The notes: a model not told the origin generated them from the letters alone. Shown: positions 1 to 6,147, numbered from the stretch's first letter. The stretch: 6,573 bases of DNA from JASFBA01 sp034433695 (GCA_034433695.1 DAOUAK010000118.1:1-6573); one strand, 5' to 3'. Numbers and translations: made by a program.

Positions 1-192
1 GAGAACACCGAACGGCCCGTAACCATCACCGAGGGGACCAACGCCCTGGTCGGGGCGGACCCGGCGCGCATCGTGGCCGAGGCCCGGCGCATCCTGGCCG
101 GGGAGGGCAAGGTCGGCCGCATCCCCGAATTGTGGGACGGCCACGCCGCCGAGCGGATCGTGGCCGTGCTGCTGGAACGATTGGGCCGTTGA
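1..192 (+). CDS. wecB: UDP-N-acetylglucosamine 2-epimerase, C-terminal 63 residues (5' end outside window)
   Basis: The first base is in frame and the reading frame runs 63 codons to a TGA at 190-192. The peptide opens with ENTERPVTITEGTNALVG. This matches the C-terminal signature of non-hydrolysing UDP-GlcNAc 2-epimerases (T-E-R-P, then E-G-T or a variant, then L-x-G), which lies near the active site between the two Rossmann-like domains. The end (IPELWDGHAAERIVAVLLERLGR, read in two parts) is the usual closing helix that follows the G-x-A-x-x-R-I motif. The enzyme interconverts UDP-GlcNAc and UDP-ManNAc in the cytoplasm to supply surface polysaccharide synthesis. The stop codon overlaps the -35 element of the next gene's promoter candidate, so the two transcription units probably abut. 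The family assignment is strong. The choice between wecB and mnaA as a name is arbitrary without the rest of the gene. Confidence 0.9.
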   Translation, partial: ENTERPVTITEGTNALVGADPARIVAEARRILAGEGKVGRIPELWDGHAAERIVAVLLERLGR

Positions 193-217
193 TTTTCCCC
201 GGGTGCCGTGTTACAAT
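189..217 (+). promoter_or_regulatory. Sigma-70 type promoter candidate for the HEPN-MNT pair
   Basis: The -35 hexamer TTGATT (189-194) and the -10 hexamer TACAAT (212-217) are separated by exactly 17 bp. They match consensus at 4 of 6 and 5 of 6 positions. The -35 contains the wecB stop codon. Transcription would start near 224, so the ATG at 230 would have almost no leader, while the ATG at 248 would keep its own purine-rich ribosome site. Confidence 0.6.
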
Positions 218-237
218 GGAGGTAGTAGCATGGGGCC

Positions 238-244
238 GGAGGAG
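238..244 (+). promoter_or_regulatory. Ribosome binding site that favours the HEPN start at 248
   Basis: GGAGGAG lies 3 to 5 nt upstream of the ATG at 248, depending on which GGAGG register pairs. A second GGAGG at 218-222 would serve the ATG at 230, but it lies upstream of the predicted transcription start near 224. If the promoter is right, that second site is not in the mRNA. Confidence 0.45.
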
Positions 245-247
245 ATT

Positions 248-640
248 ATGGAACGTAGCGCAGACTGGATGGACCAGGCCCGGGGCGATTGGGAGCACGC
301 TCGGAGCGACCTCGAACGTGCCTTCTATGAATGGGCCTGTTTCTCTGCTCAGCAATCGGCGGAAAAGGCGGTCAAGGCCGTCTTCCAGAAGATGAATCTG
401 GAGGCGTGGGGACATTCCGTCGCCGATCTGCTCGCCGAACTGCACCGTTTCCATCCCGTGCCGTCCGATTTGCTGGACGAGGCCCTGGAACTGGACAAGG
501 CCTACATCCCGACGCGCTACCCGAATGCCCATCCCTCGGGTTCGCCTCGCACGCGCTACACCCGGGGCGAGGCCGAAAGGCTGATACGTTATGCCGCGGA
601 CATCCTCCACTTCTGTGAAGGTCTTCTCGCCACCCTTTGA
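248..640 (+). CDS. HEPN domain protein (HepT-like partner of a minimal nucleotidyltransferase)
   Basis: This is a 130-residue, all-helical protein of the HEPN family (PF05168 type). It opens with MERSADWMDQARGDWEHA. Residues 26-50 carry the typical W-A-C-F-x-A-Q-Q-x-A-E-K-A-V-K helix, and residues 86-98 the hallmark YIPTRYPNAHPSG motif. R90 and H95 form an R-x4-H pair, the arrangement of the catalytic residues in HEPN ribonucleases. In characterised HepT toxins a tyrosine modified by the antitoxin follows two residues after this His; here that position is Ser97. Whether the protein is an active RNase is therefore uncertain. The next gene, an MNT-type nucleotidyltransferase, overlaps its 3' end, as in two-gene HEPN-MNT modules. 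I chose the 248 start from the promoter position and its SD. ATG 230 (6 residues longer) and GTG 203 (15 longer) are possible, but 203 lies within the promoter. Family call strong; toxin role inferred from context. Confidence 0.85.
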   Translation: MERSADWMDQARGDWEHARSDLERAFYEWACFSAQQSAEKAVKAVFQKMNLEAWGHSVADLLAELHRFHPVPSDLLDEALELDKAYIPTRYPNAHPSGSPRTRYTRGEAERLIRYAADILHFCEGLLATL

Positions 641-956
641 TCGGGAGACGCTGGTGCGCATCCTCCGCGAGCGGATGCCGGGATTGTGCGCCAGGCTGCC
701 GGTGACCCGGGTCGTGCTGTTCGGCTCGTACGCCCAGGGAAGGCATACCATCGGGAGCGATATTGACCTGCTGATCGTCTACGCCGGACCCGCACGCGAC
801 GATGCCTACGCCCTCGTCCGCCGCACGCTGGGCCTCCCGCGCCTGGAACCGCATCTCTATACCGAAGAGGAGTACGAGCGTTTGCGAAAAACGATCGAGG
901 CCATGGTGGCCGACGGCATCACGATTGTGCCGGTCCCTTCGGTCGGAATTCCCTGA
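615..956 (+). CDS. Minimal nucleotidyltransferase (MNT), MntA-like partner of the HEPN protein
   Basis: This is a small Pol-beta-superfamily nucleotidyltransferase of 113 residues from the GTG at 615. The core motif at residues 37-52 reads GSYAQGRHTIGSDIDL. It gives the G-S pair that binds nucleotide phosphates and the two metal-binding aspartates D49 and D51 (D-x-D). A third acidic position may be in the following strand (RLEPHLYTEEEYE). MNT proteins are close to the minimal catalytic domain and usually pair with a HEPN protein. In studied MntA-HepT pairs the MNT neutralises the toxin by adding AMP to it; that role here is inference. GTG 615 gives an N-terminus MKVFSPPFDRE that looks like the family and overlaps the HEPN gene by 26 nt. 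ATG 591 would add MPRTSSTS and enlarge the overlap to 50 nt. Neither start has a strong SD, which fits translational coupling to the HEPN gene. Confidence 0.82.
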   Translation: MKVFSPPFDRETLVRILRERMPGLCARLPVTRVVLFGSYAQGRHTIGSDIDLLIVYAGPARDDAYALVRRTLGLPRLEPHLYTEEEYERLRKTIEAMVADGITIVPVPSVGIP

Positions 957-1010
957 AATGCCGCTCTGACCGGTTCTCCCCGAAGACGGGTTCACAACCT
1001 ACCCTTCGAT

Positions 1011-1039
1011 TTGACACCCTGCCCCCCTTGCTTTAGAAT
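1011..1039 (+). promoter_or_regulatory. Near-consensus sigma-70 promoter for the HEAT protein-dnaG-rpoD operon
   Basis: The -35 TTGACA (1011-1016) is perfect. The -10 TAGAAT (1034-1039) matches 5 of 6, and the spacer is exactly 17 bp. Predicted transcription starts near 1046, leaving a leader of about 34 nt to the ATG at 1080. This is the strongest promoter seen in the window. It lies in the only sizeable noncoding gap (957-1079, about 120 nt), where I see nothing else convincing. Because rpoD is the last gene of this unit, the promoter is probably read by the sigma factor it produces. Confidence 0.82.
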
Positions 1040-1068
1040 GCAGAAAGGAAGGCGACGGGAAAGTACCT

Positions 1069-1073
1069 GGAGG
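1069..1073 (+). promoter_or_regulatory. Ribosome binding site deciding the start at 1080
   Basis: GGAGG lies 6 nt upstream of the ATG at 1080. It rules against the longer in-frame openings: TTG 1011 is the -35 box, and ATG 1038 overlaps the -10 box, upstream of the expected transcript start. Confidence 0.75.
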
Positions 1074-1079
1074 CGCTGG

Positions 1080-1784
1080 ATGAGGCGGATGCCCGGATTT
1101 GAGGCCGGAGTTTTTCTGAGGGTATTGGTCGGCCTGCTGGGAGGCCTGGCGGCAGCCCTCCTGATCCTTTTCTTCTGGGTTCCGCAGGCCGCTCCGGAGG
1201 ATTACCGGCCGGCCGTGCTGAGCACGGTCGTGCTTCCCCTGGGTTGTTTCACCGGCTGGCTCTTTTCCGGAAGCCGGGCCCGCGCCCCGACCGCCTCCGC
1301 GACCTGCTTTGCCCTCTACTTCCTCTCGGCCTTTGCCGCCGCCCGCATCCGCACCTTTCTCCCCGCCTGGAACTATTTTTACACCGTGACCGGCGTGCAG
1401 GCCGTCGCCGGACTGGCGCTGGCCATCGGACTGGGGTTTCACGGCCGGGGACTTCCCCAGGTCGAGCGGTTGCGGAATGTGGCCGATCTATCGGCCCTCC
1501 TGCGCCGGGGAAGCCCGGAGGAGCGGCGGGAAGCGGCCCGCATCCTGGGAGAAATCGGCGATCCGGAGGGCCGGCCGGCCCTCCTGGAGGCCCTGAAGGC
1601 GGAGGATCTCCAGGTGCGCCGGGCCGCGGCCGAGGCCCTGGTCGGACTGGCCACGGCGGAGGATGTGCCCATCCTGGAGAGCGCCCTGGAGAATTCCGAT
1701 CCCCTCTTCCGCCGACGTGTTCGTGAGGCACTGCGCTGGATCGAGGTGGCCGATCGGCCGCCTCGTCCCGGAAGGACAGGATGA
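1080..1784 (+). CDS. Four-helix membrane protein with C-terminal HEAT-like repeats, first gene of the dnaG-rpoD operon
   Basis: A 234-residue protein in two halves. Residues 1-120 contain four hydrophobic stretches, at about 12-33, 45-63, 71-90 and 103-120, which predicts a polytopic membrane domain with Arg-rich ends. Residues about 133-222 form two to three HEAT/PBS-lyase-like repeats. The pattern is visible in LLRRGSPEERREAARILGEI, DPEGRPALLEALKAEDLQVR and the following A-A-A-E-A-L-V-G-L helix, then DVPILESALENSDPLFRRRV. Such repeats usually form a protein-binding scaffold, here predicted to sit in the cytoplasm. I do not recognise a named family for the whole protein and assign no function. 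Its stop overlaps the dnaG start by 4 nt (ATGA), and it follows the strong promoter. It is therefore almost certainly co-transcribed and translationally coupled with primase and the sigma factor. Confidence 0.85.
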   Translation: MRRMPGFEAGVFLRVLVGLLGGLAAALLILFFWVPQAAPEDYRPAVLSTVVLPLGCFTGWLFSGSRARAPTASATCFALYFLSAFAAARIRTFLPAWNYFYTVTGVQAVAGLALAIGLGFHGRGLPQVERLRNVADLSALLRRGSPEERREAARILGEIGDPEGRPALLEALKAEDLQVRRAAAEALVGLATAEDVPILESALENSDPLFRRRVREALRWIEVADRPPRPGRTG

Positions 1785-3676
1785 GCGCCATCGAGGAAGT
1801 CAAATCTCGGCTGGATATCGTCGAGGTTATCGGGGAGCGCGTGCCCCTGAAAAAGGCCGGGCGTAACTACAAGGGCCTCTGCCCCTTTCACCAGGAGCGC
1901 ACCCCCTCCTTCTTCGTTTTCCCCGAGTCCCAGCATTACCACTGCTTCGGCTGCGGGGCCGGCGGGGATGTCTTCACCTTTGTCATGCAGATGGAACGTC
2001 TGGAGTTCCCCGAGGCGTTGCAACTCCTGGCCCGGCGGGCCGGAGTGATGCTCCATCCCCCTACCCCGCAGGAACAGGAAGCCGATCGGGTACGCCGGCG
2101 GCTCCTGGAGATCCACCGCGAGGCGGCCCGCTTTTTCCAGGAGCAACTCCAAAGTCCCACCGGGGCAACGGCCCGCGCTTACCTGGACCGGCGGGGCATT
2201 CGAGCGGAGACGGTACAGACCTTTGGGCTGGGCTATGCTCCCGACCGCTGGGACGCCCTTTCCACTTACCTGCGCGGGCACGGCTACAGCGAATCCGAAC
2301 TCCGCCTGGCCGGCCTGGTGGTCGAACGGGAGGAAGGGCTGGCCCGCTCCTACGACCGCTTCCGCCATCGCCTCATTTTCCCGATCCGCGACCTACAGGG
2401 AAACGTGGTCGGTTTCGGCGGGCGGGCCCTGGACGAAAGTCAGCCGCCCAAATACCTGAACTCGCCTCAGACACCCATCTTCGACAAAGGGGCACTCCTC
2501 TACGGCCTGGACCAGGCGGCTTCCGCCATCCGCCGCGAGGGGCGGGCCATCCTGGTGGAAGGGTACTTTGACGTCCTGACGGCCCACCAGGAAGGTTACA
2601 AAAACGTCGTCGCCCCGATGGGCACCTCCCTCACCGCCGCCCAGGTACGCCTGCTCAAGCGGATGACCCGGCGGATTGTCCTGGCCCTGGATGCCGACGC
2701 GGCCGGGGAACTGGCCGTCCGGCGCGACCTGGAGGTCATCCGCGAGGCGATGGATGAACGTCTGGTGCCGGTGCCCACGGCGCAGGGGCTGGTACGCTTC
2801 GAGCGGGAACTGGACGGCGAGGTGCGCATTGTGGTCCTTCCGGCCGGCCGCGACCCCGATGAGGTCATCCTGGCCGACCGGGAGGCCTGGGAGCAGTGCC
2901 TGGCCCAGGCGCTTCCGGTGCTCGACTTTGTGCTGGAGGGAATCGCCCGGGAGGCCGACCTGGAGACGGCCCGGGGCAAGCGCGAGGCCGTGCGGGCCGC
3001 TTTTCCCCTCCTGGCCGAGGTACACGACCCGGTGGAGCAGGCCCATTACATCCAGCGCCTGGCCCACCTCCTGCGGGTGGACGAGCGGGTCGTCTCCGCC
3101 GAGGTACAACGATTGAGCCGGGGAAGTAGGGGCGAGGCACGCCTTGCCCCTACTTCGGAGCCGGAAGAAATCCCCCTCATGCGCCGGGAGGAGGTGGTCG
3201 AAGGCTACTTCCTGGCCCTGCTCTACCGCTTCCCGACACTCTGGGAGTACCTGCCGGCCGGCGTGGATTCCCTTCTGAGCCAGGAGGAGCATCGCGTGTT
3301 GCTGGGGATGCTGCCGGCCGGCCCCTCCGACCGCGAAGCCGAACTGCGCCGCCATCTGGAGGGTCTCCTGACCCGCTTTCAGCCGGAACTATCCCTGGAA
3401 GAGGATACCGCCCGACGCGCCCTTCAGGACTGCCTGCAGCGGTTGAAAGCCCTGGCCAACGAACGTCAGCGCCGGGAGTATGCCGAAGTGCTGGCCCAGG
3501 CACAGGAGGAAGGAAATCAGGAACTGGCCCAGGAGGTCTTCCGACAACTTTCCATCCTGAGCCAGCGTCGTTGGGAGATCGCCATGCCCCCGCCGCGCCG
3601 GATTTTCCCGGATGCCCGGCGGTATCTGAGCGATGAGGAGAGCCTTGCCACCGGCAGGGCACGGGGGGAATCATGA
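1781..3676 (+). CDS. dnaG: DNA primase DnaG
   Basis: Primase makes the RNA primers for lagging-strand synthesis and works with the replicative helicase. The 631-residue length is normal to slightly long. An N-terminal CHC2 zinc domain has C34, H37, C55 and C58 (CPFH ... CFGC). The RNA polymerase core follows at about 110-380, with FPIRDLQGNVVGFGGRA and KYLNSPQTPIFDKG. The TOPRIM metal site is complete: E260 and G261 in VEGYFDV, D304 and D306 in LALDADAAGE. GRDPDE is at 356-361. An insertion of roughly 20 residues at about 326-348 (PVPTAQGLVRFERELDGE) separates the TOPRIM acidic motif from GRDPDE and is longer than in E. coli. Residues about 465-600 form the helical helicase-binding domain. 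Residues 448-459 (SRGEARLAPTSE) are encoded by a palindromic hairpin in the interdomain linker. The start ATG overlaps the preceding stop and has AAGGA 4 nt upstream; the end overlaps rpoD by 4 nt. Confidence 0.97.
   Translation: MSAIEEVKSRLDIVEVIGERVPLKKAGRNYKGLCPFHQERTPSFFVFPESQHYHCFGCGAGGDVFTFVMQMERLEFPEALQLLARRAGVMLHPPTPQEQEADRVRRRLLEIHREAARFFQEQLQSPTGATARAYLDRRGIRAETVQTFGLGYAPDRWDALSTYLRGHGYSESELRLAGLVVEREEGLARSYDRFRHRLIFPIRDLQGNVVGFGGRALDESQPPKYLNSPQTPIFDKGALLYGLDQAASAIRREGRAILVEGYFDVLTAHQEGYKNVVAPMGTSLTAAQVRLLKRMTRRIVLALDADAAGELAVRRDLEVIREAMDERLVPVPTAQGLVRFERELDGEVRIVVLPAGRDPDEVILADREAWEQCLAQALPVLDFVLEGIAREADLETARGKREAVRAAFPLLAEVHDPVEQAHYIQRLAHLLRVDERVVSAEVQRLSRGSRGEARLAPTSEPEEIPLMRREEVVEGYFLALLYRFPTLWEYLPAGVDSLLSQEEHRVLLGMLPAGPSDREAELRRHLEGLLTRFQPELSLEEDTARRALQDCLQRLKALANERQRREYAEVLAQAQEEGNQELAQEVFRQLSILSQRRWEIAMPPPRRIFPDARRYLSDEESLATGRARGES
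3123..3156 (+). repeat. Palindromic repeat-like hairpin inside the dnaG reading frame
   Basis: GAAGTAGGGGC (3123-3133) is exactly complementary to GCCCCTACTTC (3146-3156). The stem extends inward through one G-T wobble (3134/3145) and three more pairs (AGG/CCT) to a 4-nt loop at 3138-3141, giving 15 pairs in all. Eleven exact base pairs at this spacing are not expected by chance in a window this size. The left arm shares GTAGGGGCG with a second hairpin at 6144. The core looks like a small dispersed palindrome (REP/RPE-like) that stays in frame. It encodes a polar linker between the primase core and its helicase-binding domain. It is not a terminator: there is no T-run, and it lies within an intact gene. 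Confidence 0.75.
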
Positions 3677-5037
3677 TGAGGACACCAATCCCGGACCAGG
3701 ATGCCGAACGCGAACCCAGCCCGGAAGAACTGGACGCAATCGAGCGGGAGGAGAACGATGCCCCTACCTCGGCGTCACACCCCGAAGTGCGCCGCCTGAT
3801 CGAACTGGGCAAGGAGCGGGGCTATGTGACGACCGAGGAGATTCTCCAGGCCCTGCCCCGGCCGGAGAACGAACTCGGCCAGTTGGACGAAATCTACGCC
3901 GAACTGTTCGAGGCCGGCGTGGAGGTGCTGGACGAGGCCCCGGCTGTGCCCCACCCCATCGCCGAGGCCGCAGCCATCCGGCGGCGGCCCGAAGCGGAAG
4001 GAGCGAGTGTGGACGACCCGGTGCGCCTGTACCTCCAGGAAATCGGCCGGGTGCCGCTCCTTTCGCCCGAGGAAGAACTCCGCCTGGCCCAGCACATTTC
4101 CGAAGCGACACTGGCCGGAGAGGCCCTCCTGGGGCTGGAAGCCCTGGAAGCCCTCCAGGCCGATGACCTCCTGCCCCCCGAAAAGCGCATGACGCCGGAA
4201 GAACGCCGAAGCCGCGAGGCCCTGGTCCGGTACGGACAGCGCAGTATGCAGGCGCTCAGCCCCAACCGCACCTTGAGCCGGGAGGAACTGGAGGCGCTGG
4301 TGAGCCGGGGGGAAGAGGCCCGGCGGCGTCTGATCGAAGCCAACCTGCGGTTGGTCGTCAGTGTGGCCAAGCGGTATATCGGCCGGGGCATGTCGCTCTT
4401 AGACCTCGTCCAGGAAGGAAATATGGGCCTCCTGCGGGCCGTGGAAAAGTTCGACTATTCCAAAGGTTACAAGTTCAGCACCTACGCCACCTGGTGGATC
4501 CGGCAGGCCATCACGCGCTCCCTGGCCGACCAGGGCCGCACAATTCGCATCCCGGTTCACGTGGTCGAACTTATAAACCGCCTGGCCCGTACCTCCCGCC
4601 GCCTCCAGCAAACCCTGGGCCGCGACCCCACCCCGCAGGAACTGGCCGACGCGGTCAATTTGCCGCTGGAAAAGGTGATGGCCATCCTCAAAACGGCCAT
4701 GGAGCCGGTCTCCCTGGAAACGCCGGTGGGGCAGGAAGAGGAGAGCCACCTGGGGGACTTTATCGAGGATCAGAAAGTACGCGAGCCGGATGACGAGGCT
4801 TCGCGCCGACTCCTGCGGGAACAGTTGCGCCAGGTGCTCGACTCCCTGAACGAGCGGGAACGGGAGGTACTCTCGATGCGCTTCGGCTTGACCGACGGCC
4901 GCATCCGCACGTTGGAAGAGGTCGGCGAGGCCTTTGGGGTCACCCGGGAACGCGTCCGCCAGATCGAGGTCAAGGCGCTGCGAAAACTGCGCCATCCCAC
5001 CCGGAGCAAGAAACTGCGCGACTATCTGGAGATTTAG
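3673..5037 (+). CDS. rpoD: Primary (group 1) RNA polymerase sigma factor RpoD/SigA
   Basis: The housekeeping sigma factor directs RNA polymerase to -10/-35 promoters. All conserved regions are present in 454 residues. Region 1.1 lies at about 36-86 (VRRLIELGKERGYVTTEEIL), a mark of primary rather than alternative sigmas. Region 1.2 lies at 115-145 (DPVRLYLQEIGRVPLLSPEE), followed by a short non-conserved segment at about 146-210. Regions 2.1-2.4 lie at 215-295 with KFSTYATWWIRQAITRS; Q278 and T281 align with the -10-contacting Q437 and T440 of E. coli. Region 3 lies at about 297-365. Region 4 lies at 383-450, with the -35-binding helix-turn-helix TLEEVGEAFGVTRERVRQIE; R425, E426 and R429 match R584, E585 and R588. 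The start ATG overlaps the dnaG stop by 4 nt and sits behind a G-rich tract (3663-3668). A second in-frame ATG at 3676 is equally usable. The first 35 residues are acidic, poorly conserved and contain a possible repeat remnant (DAPTS). No terminator hairpin follows. Confidence 0.97.
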   Translation: MMRTPIPDQDAEREPSPEELDAIEREENDAPTSASHPEVRRLIELGKERGYVTTEEILQALPRPENELGQLDEIYAELFEAGVEVLDEAPAVPHPIAEAAAIRRRPEAEGASVDDPVRLYLQEIGRVPLLSPEEELRLAQHISEATLAGEALLGLEALEALQADDLLPPEKRMTPEERRSREALVRYGQRSMQALSPNRTLSREELEALVSRGEEARRRLIEANLRLVVSVAKRYIGRGMSLLDLVQEGNMGLLRAVEKFDYSKGYKFSTYATWWIRQAITRSLADQGRTIRIPVHVVELINRLARTSRRLQQTLGRDPTPQELADAVNLPLEKVMAILKTAMEPVSLETPVGQEEESHLGDFIEDQKVREPDDEASRRLLREQLRQVLDSLNEREREVLSMRFGLTDGRIRTLEEVGEAFGVTRERVRQIEVKALRKLRHPTRSKKLRDYLEI

Positions 5038-5038
5038 G

Positions 5039-5067
5039 TTGCAATTCGATGCCGAATGTGATAGGAT
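5039..5067 (+). promoter_or_regulatory. Weak promoter candidate upstream of the sortase gene
   Basis: TTGCAA (5039-5044) and TAGGAT (5062-5067) are separated by 17 bp, each matching consensus at 4 of 6 positions. The site begins 2 nt after the rpoD stop and predicts a start near 5074. Transcription could equally continue from the upstream operon, since I see no terminator between rpoD and the sortase gene. Confidence 0.4.
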
Positions 5068-5093
5068 AGGGGAAGGTATGGCGCTACCGAGAA

Positions 5094-5103
5094 ATCTATA
5101 GAT
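5094..5103 (+). other. 10-bp perfect palindrome abutting the sortase start codon
   Basis: ATCTATAGAT is its own reverse complement. It is AT-rich in otherwise GC-rich DNA and ends on the base before the ATG at 5104. It takes the place where a Shine-Dalgarno sequence would be. It could be an operator for a regulator, but a 10-bp palindrome alone is expected several times in a window this size. Confidence 0.25.
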
Positions 5104-6147
5104 ATGACCGATAAGGGTTTGACCTCGGCCGAACTGGAGAAACTTCTCCTGCGCCGCCGGCGGCAGGAGGCTGTAGAGGGGTTGCGCTTACTTTCTCCTC
5201 TTTCTTCCGGGCCGGCCGCGGCGGAGGCCATGAAACCGCTTGCACCGGATGGTCTGCTTCGCCCAGGACGCCCTCCCCCTCGGGGCGAGACCGTTTTCCG
5301 ACCGGAAGTTCCGGTCCGGGAATCCACCTCGGCCCCCCAGGAAAAGTGGCTGAGCCGGCCGGCCGCGCGCCTGCGTTCCTTCCAGACCCGTGCCCGCCCC
5401 CGCCGGGCCTCTCACCCGCTCCTCCGGGCCCTGAAAAAGGGGCTTTCCCGGGTCGTGGATACCCTGATCGTCGTGGCCCTGGTGCTCTTTATTCTGGCCG
5501 TGGGCTTCTGGCTCTATGATACCTACCTCCGCCCCCTCCTGCGCAATACCGGAGAAGTCGCCGAAGCCCGGGGAAGTGCGACGCTTTGGCCGGTGCAGGG
5601 GTACCTTTCTCCTCCTCAGGAATGGCCCAGTGCCCCGCTTCCTTTTGTTCCTTACACCGAAACCCAGTCCGCGGCTCCGCCGGTGCAAAATCCTTATGTT
5701 CCGGTTCCATCGCCCGCACCGGGCACGCTCCTGCCTACCCGCCTGGTCATCCCGGCAATTGGGCTGGATACCCCGGTGAAAGAGGTAACCATCGAAAACG
5801 GGGTCTGGCAGGTGGCCGAATACGCTGCCGGCTACCATCGCGGCACGGCCCGCCCCGGCACCATCGGCAACACGGTGATCTCGGGCCATAAGGGCCTGTA
5901 CGGCGGGGTCTTTGCCCGCCTGGAGGAAGTCTCCCCCGGAGATGAAGTCCTCCTCTACGCCGGCCCGCACCTCTACCGGTATGTCGTGGAAGAAAAGAAA
6001 AGCGTCTGGCCCCACCAGGTCGAAGTGATGGCTCAGACTGCCCGGCCCATCCTGACCCTGATTACCTGTACGGCTTATGATACGCAGCGTCTGATCGTCA
6101 TCGCCCGCCTTGACCGGGAAATCTCCGGCCAGGCCGGCCCCAGGTAG
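5104..6147 (+). CDS. Membrane-anchored sortase family transpeptidase (class D/E-like)
   Basis: Sortases cleave a sorting motif in secreted proteins and join them to cell-surface material or to each other as pilins. The 347-residue protein has three parts. A basic cytoplasmic tail (1-117) includes LLLRRRRQE near the start and a cluster of Arg/Lys before the membrane. A single transmembrane helix lies at about 118-138 (LIVVALVLFILAVGFWLYD). A Pro-rich stalk (about 165-208) leads to the sortase beta-barrel (about 210-340). The catalytic triad is visible: H262 in VISGHKG, C322 in LTLITCTAYD, and R329 in DTQRLIV. The class resembles D/E enzymes rather than SrtA, judged from these short motifs only. 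The N-terminal tail is long for the family. The ATG at 5104 has no SD; an in-frame TAG at 5062 blocks longer versions, and TTG 5119 is a less likely start. The stop TAG lies inside a repeat-like element at 6144. The next gene may encode a surface partner. Confidence 0.92.
   Translation: MTDKGLTSAELEKLLLRRRRQEAVEGLRLLSPLSSGPAAAEAMKPLAPDGLLRPGRPPPRGETVFRPEVPVRESTSAPQEKWLSRPAARLRSFQTRARPRRASHPLLRALKKGLSRVVDTLIVVALVLFILAVGFWLYDTYLRPLLRNTGEVAEARGSATLWPVQGYLSPPQEWPSAPLPFVPYTETQSAAPPVQNPYVPVPSPAPGTLLPTRLVIPAIGLDTPVKEVTIENGVWQVAEYAAGYHRGTARPGTIGNTVISGHKGLYGGVFARLEEVSPGDEVLLYAGPHLYRYVVEEKKSVWPHQVEVMAQTARPILTLITCTAYDTQRLIVIARLDREISGQAGPR

Noticed and set aside
979..990. CCCG-AAGA-CGGG hairpin after the MNT gene as a terminator.
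   Set aside because: The stem has only four base pairs and no T-tract follows.
1011..1079. N-terminal extension of the HEAT membrane protein to the TTG at 1011.
   Set aside because: The TTG is the first half of a perfect -35 box and the next ATG (1038) overlaps the -10. The ATG at 1080 has an SD at ideal spacing.
2057..2064. CCCCCTAC in dnaG as another copy of the palindromic element arm.
   Set aside because: It matches GCCCCTAC at seven of eight bases only, with no complementary arm nearby; in a GC-rich gene this is likely chance.
1439..2368. Long minus-strand open frame opposite the HEAT protein and dnaG; similar ones at 2393-3355, 4399-4995 and 5188-6246.
   Set aside because: These are mirror frames of well-supported + strand genes in GC-rich DNA. 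Their translations are low in recognisable motifs, while the + strand proteins have clear catalytic residues.
3115..3164. GAGCCGG on both sides of the dnaG palindrome (3115-3121 and 3158-3164), resembling a 7-bp target-site duplication.
   Set aside because: GAGCCGG occurs at least five more times in the window (4275, 4302, 4702, 4783, 5352). The implied insertion of 43 nt is not a multiple of three and would break the dnaG frame without a compensating change.
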